A stretch of 64,000 nucleotides of DNA, taken from Agrococcus lahaulensis DSM 17612 (lineage in GTDB: Bacteria > Actinomycetota > Actinomycetes > Actinomycetales > Microbacteriaceae). This document shows positions 1 through 8,199 of the stretch, one piece after another. The stretch spans positions 595,137-659,136 of the forward strand of contig NZ_AULD01000006.1 in NCBI RefSeq assembly GCF_000425105.1, read 5' to 3'. The first letter of the stretch is position 1. Each line of letters starts with the position of its first letter. A model generated the notes under the pieces. It made no database searches and was not told the DNA's origin. It was given only the letters and a program-made list of their open reading frames with translations. The position numbers and the translations under genes were made by a program.

Positions 1-39
1 CTCCGGCGCCGCCGGCCGCTGCTTCTTCACGCGCGCCAT
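1..39 (-). CDS. Start of second ABC exporter subunit (partial)
   Basis: Only the first 13 codons are in the window: an ATG at 39-37 followed by a basic leader (MARVKKQRPAAPE). The start lies one base beyond the TGA stop (43-41) of the upstream ABC exporter subunit, so the two are translationally linked. Because that neighbour has a degenerate ATPase site typical of one half of heterodimeric exporters, I infer that this is the partner carrying the canonical site. The N-terminus alone cannot prove it. Confidence 0.55.
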   Translation of the reverse strand, partial: MARVKKQRPAAPE

Positions 40-40
40 C

Positions 41-1765
41 TCAGGCCTCCACTGCCATCTGCGACTCGACGATCTCGCGGTACGTGTCGTTGCCCGCGAG
101 CAGCTCCTCGTGCGTGCCCGAGCCGACCACGCGGCCGCGGTCGAGGACGATGATCCGGTCGGCGTCGACGATCGTCGAGACCCGCTGCGCGACGACGATC
201 TGGGTGGTCTCGCCCACCGCGTCCCGCAGCGCCGCCCGCAGGCGCGCATCCGTCGTGAGGTCGAGCGCCGAGAACGAGTCGTCGAAGACGAGCACGTCGG
301 GCTCGGCGACGAGGGCGCGGGCGATCGAGAGCCGCTGGCGCTGGCCGCCGGAGACGTTCGTGCCGCCCTGCGCGATGCGCGACTCGAGCTGCTTCGGCAT
401 CTGCTGCACGAAGCCCGCGGCCTGCGCGATCTCGAGCGCCCGCCACAGCTGCTCGTCGGTCGCGTCCTCGTTGCCGTAGCGGAGGTTCGAGGCCACCGTG
501 CCGGCGAAGAGGTAGGGGCGCTGCGGCACGAGCGCGATGCCGCGCCAGAGCGCCTCGGCGTCGAGCTCGCGCACGTCGACGCCGCCGACGAGCACCGCGC
601 CGCCCGTCGCGTCGAAGAGCCGCGGGATGAGGTTCACGAGGGTCGTCTTGCCCGCACCGGTCGAGCCGATGATCGCGAGCGTCTCGCCGCGCTCCGCGCG
701 CAGGCTCACGCCGTCGAGCACGGGGTGCTCGGCGCCCGGGTAGCGGAAGACGACGTCGCGCAGCTCGATCGTGCCGGGCGAGACCTGCGCGCGGCCGGCG
801 ACGACGCGCTCGATCGTCGGCTCGGTCTCGAGCACCTCGCCGATGCGTCGGGCGGAGACCGCGGCCCTCGGGATCATGATCGTCATGAAGGTGGCCATGA
901 GCACGCCCATGAGGATCTGCATGAGGTACTGCAGGAAGGCCATCATCGTGCCGATCTCGAGCTCGCCCTGATCGACGAGTCCCGCGCCGAACCAGATGAC
1001 CGCGACGCTCGAGACCTCGACGATGAGCATGATGACGGGGAACATCAGCACGAAGAGGTTGCCGGTGCGGATCATCGCGTCGGTGACGTCGTCGTTCGCG
1101 ACCGCGAAGCGCGCCTTCTCGCGCCGCTCCTGCACGAACGCGCGGATGACGCGGATGCCCGTGAGCTGCTCGCGCAGCACCTTGTTGATGCGGTCGATGC
1201 GCTCCTGCAGCTGCCGGAAGATCGGCACGAGGCGCGAGACGAGGAAGCCGAGCACGACGAGCATGAGCGGCACGGAGACCGCGATGAGCCACGAGAGGGT
1301 CGCATCCGCCCGGATCGCCATGACGACGCCGCCGACCGCCATCATCGGCGCCGACAGCAGCATCGTGCACGACATGAGGATGAGCATCTGCACCTGCTGC
1401 ACGTCGTTCGTGTTGCGGGTGATGAGGCTCGCGGCTCCGAAGCGCTGCACGTCCTGCTCGCTGAAGTCGCCGACCTTGCCGAAGAGGTCGGCGCGCAGGT
1501 CGCGGCCGGCGCGCATCGCGAGGCGCGCGCCGAAGAGGATCGCGAGCACGTTCGCGGCGACCTGCCCGAGGCTCAGCGCGAGCATGAGCACTCCGAGCCG
1601 CCACACCGTGCCGGTGTCGCCGCGCAGCACGCCCTCGTCGATGATGTCGGCGTTGATCGTCGGCAGCATGAGGGTGAGCACCGACTGCACGAACTGGAAC
1701 AGCACGACGAGCAGGAGCGACAGCATCGAGGGCCGCACGGAGCGCACGATGAGCTTCCACAGCAT
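41..1765 (-). CDS. ABC exporter half-transporter, degenerate-site subunit
   Basis: 574-residue membrane-fused ABC exporter subunit. Residues about 1-310 form the six-helix transmembrane domain and 330-574 the nucleotide-binding domain. Walker A is GSTGAGKT (367-374), the Q-loop Gln is 415, the signature is VSGGQ (471-475) and Walker B is VLVFDD (491-496). Two catalytic positions are changed: the Walker B glutamate is Asp496 and the H-loop histidine is Gln527 (VVAQRVST). This pair of substitutions is known from the degenerate subunit of heterodimeric exporters such as TM287/288. The partner begins one base downstream. A TetR gene lies 3 bases upstream on the same strand, so the exporter is probably induced by a ligand of that regulator, as for multidrug pumps. 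The substrate is unknown. Confidence 0.92.
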   Translation of the reverse strand: MLWKLIVRSVRPSMLSLLLVVLFQFVQSVLTLMLPTINADIIDEGVLRGDTGTVWRLGVLMLALSLGQVAANVLAILFGARLAMRAGRDLRADLFGKVGDFSEQDVQRFGAASLITRNTNDVQQVQMLILMSCTMLLSAPMMAVGGVVMAIRADATLSWLIAVSVPLMLVVLGFLVSRLVPIFRQLQERIDRINKVLREQLTGIRVIRAFVQERREKARFAVANDDVTDAMIRTGNLFVLMFPVIMLIVEVSSVAVIWFGAGLVDQGELEIGTMMAFLQYLMQILMGVLMATFMTIMIPRAAVSARRIGEVLETEPTIERVVAGRAQVSPGTIELRDVVFRYPGAEHPVLDGVSLRAERGETLAIIGSTGAGKTTLVNLIPRLFDATGGAVLVGGVDVRELDAEALWRGIALVPQRPYLFAGTVASNLRYGNEDATDEQLWRALEIAQAAGFVQQMPKQLESRIAQGGTNVSGGQRQRLSIARALVAEPDVLVFDDSFSALDLTTDARLRAALRDAVGETTQIVVAQRVSTIVDADRIIVLDRGRVVGSGTHEELLAGNDTYREIVESQMAVEA

Positions 1766-1768
1766 GGG

Positions 1769-2395
1769 TCAGGCCTCCACGGGCTCGAGGGCGGATGCGT
1801 CGGGTCGGCGACCCTGCGCGGGCTCGGCACCGGACTCGGCACCCGGGGCGCCGACGATGCCGTGCAGGAGCACCTGCATGATGTCGTCGACCGATGACAC
1901 GGGCTCGTCCTCCCCCCAGCTCGCGGCCGCAGCCCACGCGAGGGTGCGCAGCACGTCGGCCGCGACGAGCGGCGTGACGCGCAGCTCGTGGGCGAAGGGC
2001 TCGAAGCGCGCGGCGATCCAGCGCTTCGAGCGTTCGAAGTCGTCGCGGCGCTCGGCCGCGACGCGCTGGGCGATGGGACCGAGCGCGATCACGAGTCTGA
2101 ACATGAAGCGCATCCGCTCGACGACCACGGGCACGAGGCTCGCCACGACGTCGGCGACCGAGTCGGCGCGCGGGTCGAGATCGGGCTCGGCGTCGGTCAT
2201 GTGGTGCTCGACGAGCGCGGCGAGCAGCGACTCCTTGTCGCCGAACGCCTTGAAGAGCGTGCCCTCTGCGACGCCCGCCGCGTCGGCGAGCTGCCGCGAC
2301 GTGATCGTCGCGCCGAGCTCGAGCACGGCGGGCGTGACGGCGTCGATGATCTGCGCGCGCCGGTCGTCAGCGCTCAAGCGAGGTGGGGGCGACAC
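1769..2395 (-). CDS. TetR-family transcriptional regulator
   Basis: About 208 residues. An N-terminal helix-turn-helix (ITSRQLADAAGVAEGTLFKAF, around residues 30-50) matches the TetR_N domain; the remainder is a ligand-binding domain with no recognisable subfamily. I chose the GTG at 2395-2393 because a TACGCT -10 box (complement of 2403-2408) ends seven bases before it, the leaderless arrangement seen repeatedly in this window. A longer frame from GTG 2425 would place the operator palindrome inside the coding region. It is first in an operon with the ABC exporter (3-base gap), so it most likely represses itself and the exporter until an effector binds. Confidence 0.9.
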   Translation of the reverse strand: MSPPPRLSADDRRAQIIDAVTPAVLELGATITSRQLADAAGVAEGTLFKAFGDKESLLAALVEHHMTDAEPDLDPRADSVADVVASLVPVVVERMRFMFRLVIALGPIAQRVAAERRDDFERSKRWIAARFEPFAHELRVTPLVAADVLRTLAWAAAASWGEDEPVSSVDDIMQVLLHGIVGAPGAESGAEPAQGRRPDASALEPVEA

Positions 2396-2402
2396 GACGA
2401 TC

Positions 2403-2428
2403 AGCGTAGATGAGTGAGCGCTCACTCA
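2403..2428 (-). promoter_or_regulatory. tetR-exporter promoter with perfect 18-bp operator
   Basis: TGAGTGAGCGCTCACTCA at 2411-2428 is a perfect 18-base palindrome centred between 2420 and 2421. It sits immediately upstream of the minus-strand -10 box TACGCT (complement of 2403-2408), where a bound dimer would block RNA polymerase. Form and position are those of an autoregulatory TetR operator. Confidence 0.85.
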
Positions 2429-2440
2429 CAAGCGCGGATC

Positions 2441-3250
2441 TCAGATGCCCGGGCGCCGCCTCCGGTCGCGCTGCCACGCTTCGGCGGAGCGGGCGATCGC
2501 GCCCTGCGCGGTCTCGAGCAGCTCTTGCGCGAGCGCGCTCCAGTCGGTGCTGCCGGCGACGCTCGGGGGCCGGTCGCCGGCGCCGCGGCGTGCCGCGTGC
2601 TCGGCGGCGTCGAACGCGTGGGTCGCCCGTCGCACGGCGTCGCGGTAGGCCGCGAAGTCGGCGGGAGCCATGCGGGTGTCGAGGCTCGCTGGCCGCAGCT
2701 CGAGCGCGAGCCGCTGCTCGCGCAGGAACTCCTGCAGCGCGGGGCTCGACGCGTCGCTCATCGCGGGGTAGTCGATGGCCTTGGCCGGATCGGTCTCGTA
2801 CGCGATCCAGCGCGCCGTGAGGCGGTCGTGCTCGTCGCGGAGCCGCGCGAGCGGCATCGCCTCGAGCGGCGCCCGGCTCGCGGGCAGGGTCGCGCGCGCC
2901 GCGTGCACCGACGCGCGCCGGGCCTTGAGGTCGGCGACCGCGACCTTCACCGCGCGCTCGGCCGCCTGCACGCGGCGCTTCGACTCGAGCACCGCGCCGA
3001 GCCCGACGCGACCGGCGGACTGCTCCGCCTGCGTGCGCAGCAGCTCGGCGCGCGCGACCTTGAGGTACGCGCGCGAGCGCGTCACGGCATCCGTCGCCTG
3101 CCGCACGTCGTGCATCGCGGCGTCGAGCTCGAGGCGGCGGCCGGCCGGGCGGCCGCGCCGCGCGCCGATGACGCCGAGGGCGCCCGCTCCCGCACCGGCG
3201 GGGGCGATCCACCACCACTCGGCCACGAGCGCCAGCACCACGGGGTCCAC
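2441..3250 (-). CDS. Hypothetical protein, one N-terminal TM segment and coiled coil
   Basis: 269 residues that I do not recognise. Residues about 4-30 are hydrophobic and aromatic (LALVAEWWWIAPAGAG), a likely signal anchor. A long charged Ala/Arg/Glu-rich helical stretch follows (about 40-130), probably coiled coil, then a less regular C-terminus ending in an Arg-rich tail. The GTG at 3250 is preceded by TAGCAT (complement of 3257-3262) at six bases, a leaderless promoter; the nearby ATG at 3258 is out of frame. It ends 13 bases from the tetR operator and is transcribed in the same direction as tetR. Confidence 0.7.
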   Translation of the reverse strand: MDPVVLALVAEWWWIAPAGAGAGALGVIGARRGRPAGRRLELDAAMHDVRQATDAVTRSRAYLKVARAELLRTQAEQSAGRVGLGAVLESKRRVQAAERAVKVAVADLKARRASVHAARATLPASRAPLEAMPLARLRDEHDRLTARWIAYETDPAKAIDYPAMSDASSPALQEFLREQRLALELRPASLDTRMAPADFAAYRDAVRRATHAFDAAEHAARRGAGDRPPSVAGSTDWSALAQELLETAQGAIARSAEAWQRDRRRRPGI

Positions 3251-3396
3251 GCGTCCATGCTAAGCGCGCCCGGCCGCCGGGCACAGGGCGCTGCGGCCCC
3301 TCCGCACGCCGACCGCGCGGCGGCGACTGTGGGAATCCGCAACCGAACCAGGCATTCCTGTGTGGCGTGCGCACGCATCCGCCATGTCCTCCCGCT

Positions 3397-3402
3397 TAGG
3401 CT
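3397..3402 (+). promoter_or_regulatory. -10 box of the carboxylase gene (leaderless)
   Basis: TAGGCT ends eight bases before ATG 3411, so transcription probably starts at or next to the start codon. No -35 hexamer is clear. Confidence 0.6.
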
Positions 3403-3410
3403 CTAGAACC

Positions 3411-5177
3411 ATGCGCCGCATCACCAAGGTCCTCATCGCCAATCGCGGCGAGATCGCCGTCCGCATCATCCGGGCGGCGCGCGACGCCGGCATCGGCTCG
3501 GTCGCCGTCTACGCCGAGCCCGACCGCGACGCGCAGCACGCGCAGCTCGCCGACGAGGCCTTCGCGCTGCACGGCTCGACGAGCGCCGAGAGCTACCTCG
3601 TGATCGACAAGCTGCTCTCGGTCGCGCGCCGCTCGGGCGCCGACGCCGTGCACCCGGGCTACGGCTTCCTGGCCGAGAACGCCGACTTCGCGCGCGCCGT
3701 CATCGACGCGGGCCTCATCTGGATCGGCCCGAGCCCCGACGCGATCGAGCAGCTCGGCGACAAGGTCTCGGCCCGCCACATCGCCGAGTCGGTCGGCGCA
3801 CCGCTCGCGCCCGGCACGATCAACCCCGTCGCGGGCGCGGCCGAGGTGCTCGAGTTCGTCGACGAGCACGGGCTGCCAGTCGCGATCAAGGCCGCCTTCG
3901 GCGGTGGCGGCCGCGGCCTCAAGGTCGCCCGCACGCGCGAGGAGGTCGAGGAGCAGTTCGACTCCGCGACTCGCGAGGCGGTCGCGGCGTTCGGCCGCGG
4001 CGAGTGCTTCGTCGAGAAGTACCTCGACAGGCCGCGCCACGTCGAGACGCAGTGCCTCGCCGACGCGCACGGCAACGTGGTCGTCGTCTCGACGCGCGAC
4101 TGCTCGCTGCAGCGCCGCCACCAGAAGCTCGTCGAGGAGGCGCCCGCGCCCTTCATCACCGCCGAGCAGGACGCCGAGCTGCGCCGCGCGTCGAAGGCGA
4201 TCCTGCGCGCCGCCGGCTACGTCGGCGCCGGCACGTGCGAGTTCCTCATCGGCGCCGACGGCACGATCTCGTTCCTCGAGGTCAACACGCGCCTGCAGGT
4301 CGAGCACCCGGTCTCGGAGGAGGTCACCGGCATCGACCTCGTGCGCGAGCAGTTCCGCATCGCCGAGGGCGAGGCGCTCGGCTACGACGACCCCGAGGTG
4401 CGCGGCCACTCGATCGAGTTCCGCATCAACGGCGAGGACGCCGGTAGCGGCTTCATCCCCCAGCCCGGCCCCGTGCGCGTGTTCCGCGCCCCGAGCGGCC
4501 CCGGCATCCGCGTCGACTCCGGCGTCGTCGCCGGCGACGTCATCGGCGGCAGCTTCGACTCGATGCTCGCGAAGCTCATCGTCACCGGCCGCGACCGCGC
4601 CGAGGCGCTCGCCCGCGCTCGGCGGGCGCTCGCGGAGTTCGAGGTCGAGGGGCTGCCGACGGTGCTGCCCTTCCATCGCCGCATCGTCGACCACCCGGCG
4701 TTCGCGCCCGAGGGCGACGCGCCCTTCTCGATCTACACCTCGTGGATCGAGACGGAGTTCGAGAACGACATCCCCGCGTGGGGTGGCGAGCCCTCGGAGC
4801 TCGGCGGCCCCGAGCCGCGCCGCACCGTCGTCGTCGAGGCCGACGGCAAGCGCATCGCGGTGTCGATGCCCAAGCGCCTCTTCTCCGACACGAAGGACGC
4901 GAAGGGCCCCGCACCGCGCCGGATGCGCACGGCGCTCGCGGGCGGCGTCGGCTCGGGCACGATCGTCTCGCCCATGCAGGCGACGGTCGTGAAGGCGGCG
5001 GTCGCCGAGGGCGACCGGGTCGTCGCGGGCGACCTGCTCGTCGTGCTCGAGGCGATGAAGATGGAGCAGCCGCTCTCCTCCCCCGTCGACGGCGTCGTCA
5101 CGGCGATCGACGCGCCGGTGGGCGCGACGGTGCCTTCGGGCCACCGCCTCGTCTCGATCACGCCTGACGAGGCCTGA
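3411..5177 (+). CDS. accA3: Acyl-CoA carboxylase alpha chain (biotin carboxylase + BCCP)
   Basis: 588 residues, the size of actinobacterial AccA3-type chains. An ATP-grasp biotin carboxylase domain occupies about 1-450: it opens with [16 protein letters not shown], has the glycine-rich ATP loop [10 protein letters not shown] and the active-site stretch [17 protein letters not shown]-terminal biotinyl domain carries EAMKMEQ with the biotinylated lysine at about 550. It carboxylates biotin with ATP and bicarbonate; a separate carboxyltransferase beta chain, not in this window, passes the carboxyl group to acetyl- or propionyl-CoA for fatty acid synthesis or odd-chain metabolism. The ATG at 3411 follows a TAGGCT box by eight bases; the frame is open further upstream, but that part shows no family similarity. 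Confidence 0.95.
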   Translation: MRRITKVLIANRGEIAVRIIRAARDAGIGSVAVYAEPDRDAQHAQLADEAFALHGSTSAESYLVIDKLLSVARRSGADAVHPGYGFLAENADFARAVIDAGLIWIGPSPDAIEQLGDKVSARHIAESVGAPLAPGTINPVAGAAEVLEFVDEHGLPVAIKAAFGGGGRGLKVARTREEVEEQFDSATREAVAAFGRGECFVEKYLDRPRHVETQCLADAHGNVVVVSTRDCSLQRRHQKLVEEAPAPFITAEQDAELRRASKAILRAAGYVGAGTCEFLIGADGTISFLEVNTRLQVEHPVSEEVTGIDLVREQFRIAEGEALGYDDPEVRGHSIEFRINGEDAGSGFIPQPGPVRVFRAPSGPGIRVDSGVVAGDVIGGSFDSMLAKLIVTGRDRAEALARARRALAEFEVEGLPTVLPFHRRIVDHPAFAPEGDAPFSIYTSWIETEFENDIPAWGGEPSELGGPEPRRTVVVEADGKRIAVSMPKRLFSDTKDAKGPAPRRMRTALAGGVGSGTIVSPMQATVVKAAVAEGDRVVAGDLLVVLEAMKMEQPLSSPVDGVVTAIDAPVGATVPSGHRLVSITPDEA

Positions 5178-5201
5178 CCCGCGCGGCGGCCCGCGCGGGT
5201 C
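5176..5201. terminator. Bidirectional terminator between convergent genes
   Basis: An 11-bp stem GACCCGCGCGG / CCGCGCGGGTC with loop CGGC. It overlaps the TGA of the carboxylase gene (5175-5177) and ends three bases before the stop of the convergent lpdA gene (5204). Confidence 0.75.
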
Positions 5202-5203
5202 GC

Positions 5204-6649
5204 TCAGAGCTCGAGCTGCTCCTGCGCCACGTGCATCGAGCGGGCGACGTCGGTGACCGAGCCCGAGAGCGAGGGGTAGACGGCCCACGCACGGGCGAAC
5301 TGGTCGACCGTGAGGCGCTGCTCGATCGCGAGCGAGAGCGGCAGGATGAGCTCGGATGCGCGGGGGGCGACGACGACGCCGCCCACGATCGTGCCGAGGT
5401 CGGTGCCCGCGATGAGCTTCACGAAGCCGTCCTGCACGCCCTGCATCTTCGCGCGCGGGTTGTGGCTGAGCGGCAGCTTCACGATGCGCGCCTCGCGCTC
5501 GCCCGCGTCGATCGACGCCTGCTGCCAGCCGACGGTCGCGATCTCGGGGTAGGTGAAGATGTTCGACGCGACGTTGCGGAGCGTGATCGGCCGCACCTCG
5601 TCGCCGAGCGCGTGGAAGATCGCCGTGCGCCCCTGCACGGAGGCGACCGACGCGAGCGGGAAGAACGCGGTGCAGTCGCCCGCGGCGTAGATGTGCGGCA
5701 CCGAGGTGCGCGCGACGCGGTTGACGCGGATGTGGCCGGAGTCGGTCGTCTGCACACCCGCGGCATCGAGGCCGATCCCCTCGGTGTTCGGCACCGCGCC
5801 GACCGCCATGAGGCAATGGCTGCCGCGGATCTCGCGGCCGTCGGAGAGCGTCACGACGACCTCGTCGCCGTCGCGCACGACGCTCGTCGCCCGCTGCTTG
5901 TTGAGCACGTGCATCCCGCCGCGACGGAAGACCTCCTCGATCACGTCAGCGGCGTCGGTGTCCTCACCGGGCAGCACGCGCTCGCGGCTCGAGACGAGCG
6001 TCACCTCCGAGCCGAGCAGCCGGTAGGCGGAGGCGAACTCGGCGCCCGTGACGCCCGAGCCGACGACGATGAGGTGCGAGGGCATCTCGTTGAGGTCGTA
6101 GAGCTGCGTCCAGGTGAGGATGCGCTCGCCGTCGGGCTGCGCGCTCGGCAGCACGCGCGGGCGCGCGCCGACCGAGACGACCGCGGTGTCGAGCTCGAAC
6201 GAGTCGAAGTCCTTCGCGTTCGCGCCGCCGGTCGAGACGGCGACGGTCGTCGGGCTCGTGAAGCGGCCCTCGCCCTCGACGACCTGCACGCCGAGCGCCT
6301 CGAGCGTCTGGCGCATGTCGTCGGACTGGCTGTGCGCGAGCCGGCGGATGCGCTTGTTGAGCTTCGTGAAGTTGACCGCGACCTCGGGGCGGAGCGGCCG
6401 GTCGCGGTCGCCGCGCGCGAAGAACTGCACGCCGAGCTCGTCGGCCTGCTCGATCGCGGCGGCCGACTCGGCGGATGCGATGAGCGTCTTCGAGGGGACG
6501 ACGTCGGTGAGCACCGCGCTGCCGCCGACGCCGGCGCGCTCGATGAGCGTCACCTCCGCGCCGAGCTGGGCTCCCGCGAGCGCCGCCTCGTAGCCGCCAG
6601 GTCCGCCGCCGATGATCACCACGCGCTGCCTGCGCTCGAATGCACTCAC
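5204..6649 (-). CDS. lpdA: LpdA-type NAD(P)H-quinone dehydrogenase
   Basis: About 481 residues of the class I pyridine nucleotide-disulfide oxidoreductase fold: FAD motif VVIIGGGPGGYEAA at the N-terminus, NAD(P) motif VVGSGVTGAEFAS in the middle, second FAD motif YAAGDC, then the dimerisation domain. The disulfide region, GGTCLNVGCIPSK in true dihydrolipoamide dehydrogenase, reads GGSAVLTDVVPSK, so both redox cysteines are absent. M. tuberculosis LpdA (Rv3303c) is a known relative in which this motif is lost; it reduces quinones. Lipoamide reduction is therefore unlikely. Start: GTG 6649 has GGAG five bases upstream and a GATGAT box seven bases before it; ATG 6658 or 6661 are alternatives adding three or four residues. 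Confidence 0.9.
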   Translation of the reverse strand: MSAFERRQRVVIIGGGPGGYEAALAGAQLGAEVTLIERAGVGGSAVLTDVVPSKTLIASAESAAAIEQADELGVQFFARGDRDRPLRPEVAVNFTKLNKRIRRLAHSQSDDMRQTLEALGVQVVEGEGRFTSPTTVAVSTGGANAKDFDSFELDTAVVSVGARPRVLPSAQPDGERILTWTQLYDLNEMPSHLIVVGSGVTGAEFASAYRLLGSEVTLVSSRERVLPGEDTDAADVIEEVFRRGGMHVLNKQRATSVVRDGDEVVVTLSDGREIRGSHCLMAVGAVPNTEGIGLDAAGVQTTDSGHIRVNRVARTSVPHIYAAGDCTAFFPLASVASVQGRTAIFHALGDEVRPITLRNVASNIFTYPEIATVGWQQASIDAGEREARIVKLPLSHNPRAKMQGVQDGFVKLIAGTDLGTIVGGVVVAPRASELILPLSLAIEQRLTVDQFARAWAVYPSLSGSVTDVARSMHVAQEQLEL

Positions 6650-6677
6650 GTGCTCCATCATCGCGCATCCGCGCGGT

Positions 6678-6753
6678 GGAGCTGAAAGCCGAGGGCCTTT
6701 CGGCCCTCGGCCGCGACCCCAGCGCCGGGCCCGTCCCGGGCCCGGTCTTCCCC
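6678..6753. repeat. Paired-hairpin terminator element, copy A
   Basis: Two adjacent hairpins. GCCGAGGGCC / GGCCCTCGGC with loop TTTC lies at 6688-6711, and CCGGGCCCG / CGGGCCCGG with loop TCC at 6725-6745, joined by CGCGACCCCAGCG. The flanks GGAGCTGAA and TTCCCC are shared with copy B at 9856-9929. On the minus strand it begins seven bases after the yaeQ-family stop and ends in TTTCAGCTCC, so it should terminate that gene. The stem sequence differs from copy B by compensatory changes. Confidence 0.8.
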
Positions 6754-6759
6754 GAGCGC

Positions 6760-7299
6760 TCAGCCCGCCCGACGCTCGTGGATCGCCGTCGAGAGCGCGG
6801 CGCCGTTCACCTCGGCGTAGAGCACGCCCTCGGTCACCGAGACCGTCATCGACGTGCGGCGCGCGACGGCGTCGGCGACCGCGTCGACGAATCCGGGGTC
6901 GAACGAGACGAGCCGCACGTCCTCGGGTCGGTGGATGCGCTTGCCCGCCCAGCGCGCGGCGACCCTCTCGGGGTCGCGGTGCGTGTAGACGGCGCAGCGA
7001 TCGGCAGCCATGCTGCCGCGGTGCACGCGCTCGGCCTCGGGCGCGCCCACCTCGATCCACGCGACGAGCGAACCGGTGCGGTCGCGGACGAGCACCGCGG
7101 GCTCGTCGCCGCCCGAGAGCCCGTCGCCGAACGCGATGCCCTCCTCGTGCTCGAGGCACAGCGCGAGCACGCGCGTCACCATGAACGCGGCGGTCTCGGA
7201 GGGGTGCTGGGCGACCTTGAGCGAGAGCTCCTCGTAGACGCCGCGGTCGACGTCGGAGAGCTGCACCTCGAAGGTGTGCACGGTCGCGCCGATGGCCAT
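6760..7299 (-). CDS. YaeQ-family protein
   Basis: 179 residues. The opening (AIGATVHTFEVQLSDVDRGVY, then EELSLKVAQHPSET) and the sequence FGDGLSGGDEPAVLV match the YaeQ family, which has a PD-(D/E)XK nuclease-like fold but no settled activity. Acidic and lysine candidates (GDEPAV, VAWIEVGAPE, DRCAVYTHRD) fit that fold. Start ATG 7299 follows TAGGCT (complement of 7309-7314) by eight bases. It is divergent from the purine nucleoside phosphorylase gene and has its own terminator, so it is probably a single-gene unit. Family assignment is good; function is unknown. Confidence 0.85.
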   Translation of the reverse strand: MAIGATVHTFEVQLSDVDRGVYEELSLKVAQHPSETAAFMVTRVLALCLEHEEGIAFGDGLSGGDEPAVLVRDRTGSLVAWIEVGAPEAERVHRGSMAADRCAVYTHRDPERVAARWAGKRIHRPEDVRLVSFDPGFVDAVADAVARRTSMTVSVTEGVLYAEVNGAALSTAIHERRAG

Positions 7300-7308
7300 G
7301 GTGCTCCA

Positions 7309-7360
7309 GCCTAGGCGTGCGAGCGCGCCGGGGCTGCCGAGCCCGCCCTCGCCCCTAGAG
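7309..7360. promoter_or_regulatory. Divergent leaderless promoters (yaeQ-like / PNP)
   Basis: Minus strand: TAGGCT (complement of 7309-7314), eight bases from ATG 7299. Plus strand: TAGAGT (7355-7360), eight bases before ATG 7369. The two -10 boxes are 40 bases apart, so the -35 regions interleave. Confidence 0.65.
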
Positions 7361-7368
7361 TGGGCGCC

Positions 7369-8199
7369 ATGACGCACCCGCTCGATGCCCCCGCAGATCC
7401 GCGCGAGGTCGCGCGCCAGGCCGCCGACGACATCCGCCGCATCACCGGCGTCGAGTCGCACGACATCGCCCTCACGCTCGGCTCCGGCTGGGCGCGCGCG
7501 GCCGACCTGCTCGGCGAGACGACGCACACGATCCCCGCGACCGAGGTGACGGGCTTCTCGAAGCCCGCGCTCGAGGGCCACGTCGGCACCATCCGCTCGG
7601 TGCTCACCGACGACGGGCGCCGCGCGCTCGTCATCGGCGCGCGCACCCACTACTACGAGGGGCACGGGGTGCGCCGCGTCGTCCACTCCGTCCGCACCGC
7701 CGCGCAGGCCGGCGCATCCGTCATGGTGCTCACGAACGGCGCCGGCGGCATCAAGCCGCACTGGAGCCCGGGCCAGCCCGTGCTCATCAGCGACCACATC
7801 AACCTCACCGCCGACTCGCCGCTCGAGGGCGCGACGTTCGTCGACCTCACCGACCTCTACTCGCCGCGGCTGCGCGACATCGCGCGCGAGGTCGACGGCA
7901 GCCTCGACGAGGGCGTCTACGTGCAGTTCCGCGGGCCCCACTACGAGACGCCCGCCGAGGTGCAGATGGCGAAGGCGATCGGCGGCCACATCTGCGGCAT
8001 GTCGACGGCGCTCGAGGCGATCGCCGCGCGCGAGGCGGGCATGGAGGTGCTCGGCCTGAGCCTCATCACGAACCTCGCCGCGGGCATCCAGACCACGCCC
8101 CTCTCGCATGAGGAGGTCATCGAGGCCGGCCGCGAGGCCGAGGGCCGCATCTCGCGCCTGCTCGCCGACGTCGTCGCCGCGATCGGCGCCCGAGCATGA
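7369..8199 (+). CDS. punA: Purine-nucleoside phosphorylase (trimeric type)
   Basis: 276 residues. It cleaves purine (deoxy)nucleosides with phosphate to base and (deoxy)ribose-1-phosphate. The family signature is visible: ALTLGSGWA (phosphate loop), TGFSKPALEGH, the ribose/phosphate segment TRTHYYEGHGV-like (ARTHYYEGHG), VLTNGAGGIK and the purine-site stretch FRGPHYETPAE with Glu for 6-oxopurines. ATG 7369 follows TAGAGT by eight bases. It overlaps the next gene by four bases (ATGA), so the sugar phosphate it releases can pass to the co-translated mutase. Part of the nucleoside salvage region. Confidence 0.95.
   Translation: MTHPLDAPADPREVARQAADDIRRITGVESHDIALTLGSGWARAADLLGETTHTIPATEVTGFSKPALEGHVGTIRSVLTDDGRRALVIGARTHYYEGHGVRRVVHSVRTAAQAGASVMVLTNGAGGIKPHWSPGQPVLISDHINLTADSPLEGATFVDLTDLYSPRLRDIAREVDGSLDEGVYVQFRGPHYETPAEVQMAKAIGGHICGMSTALEAIAAREAGMEVLGLSLITNLAAGIQTTPLSHEEVIEAGREAEGRISRLLADVVAAIGARA

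Noticed and set aside
41..2428. Exporter region as an integrated mobile element
   Set aside because: No transposase, integrase or direct repeats are seen, and base composition matches the flanks.
3396..5816. 806-codon open frame on the minus strand opposite the carboxylase gene
   Set aside because: The protein is Arg/Asp/Ala-rich low complexity with no domain; it is the antisense shadow of high-GC third codon positions. The same holds for the 1062-codon frame opposite phosphoketolase and similar ones throughout.
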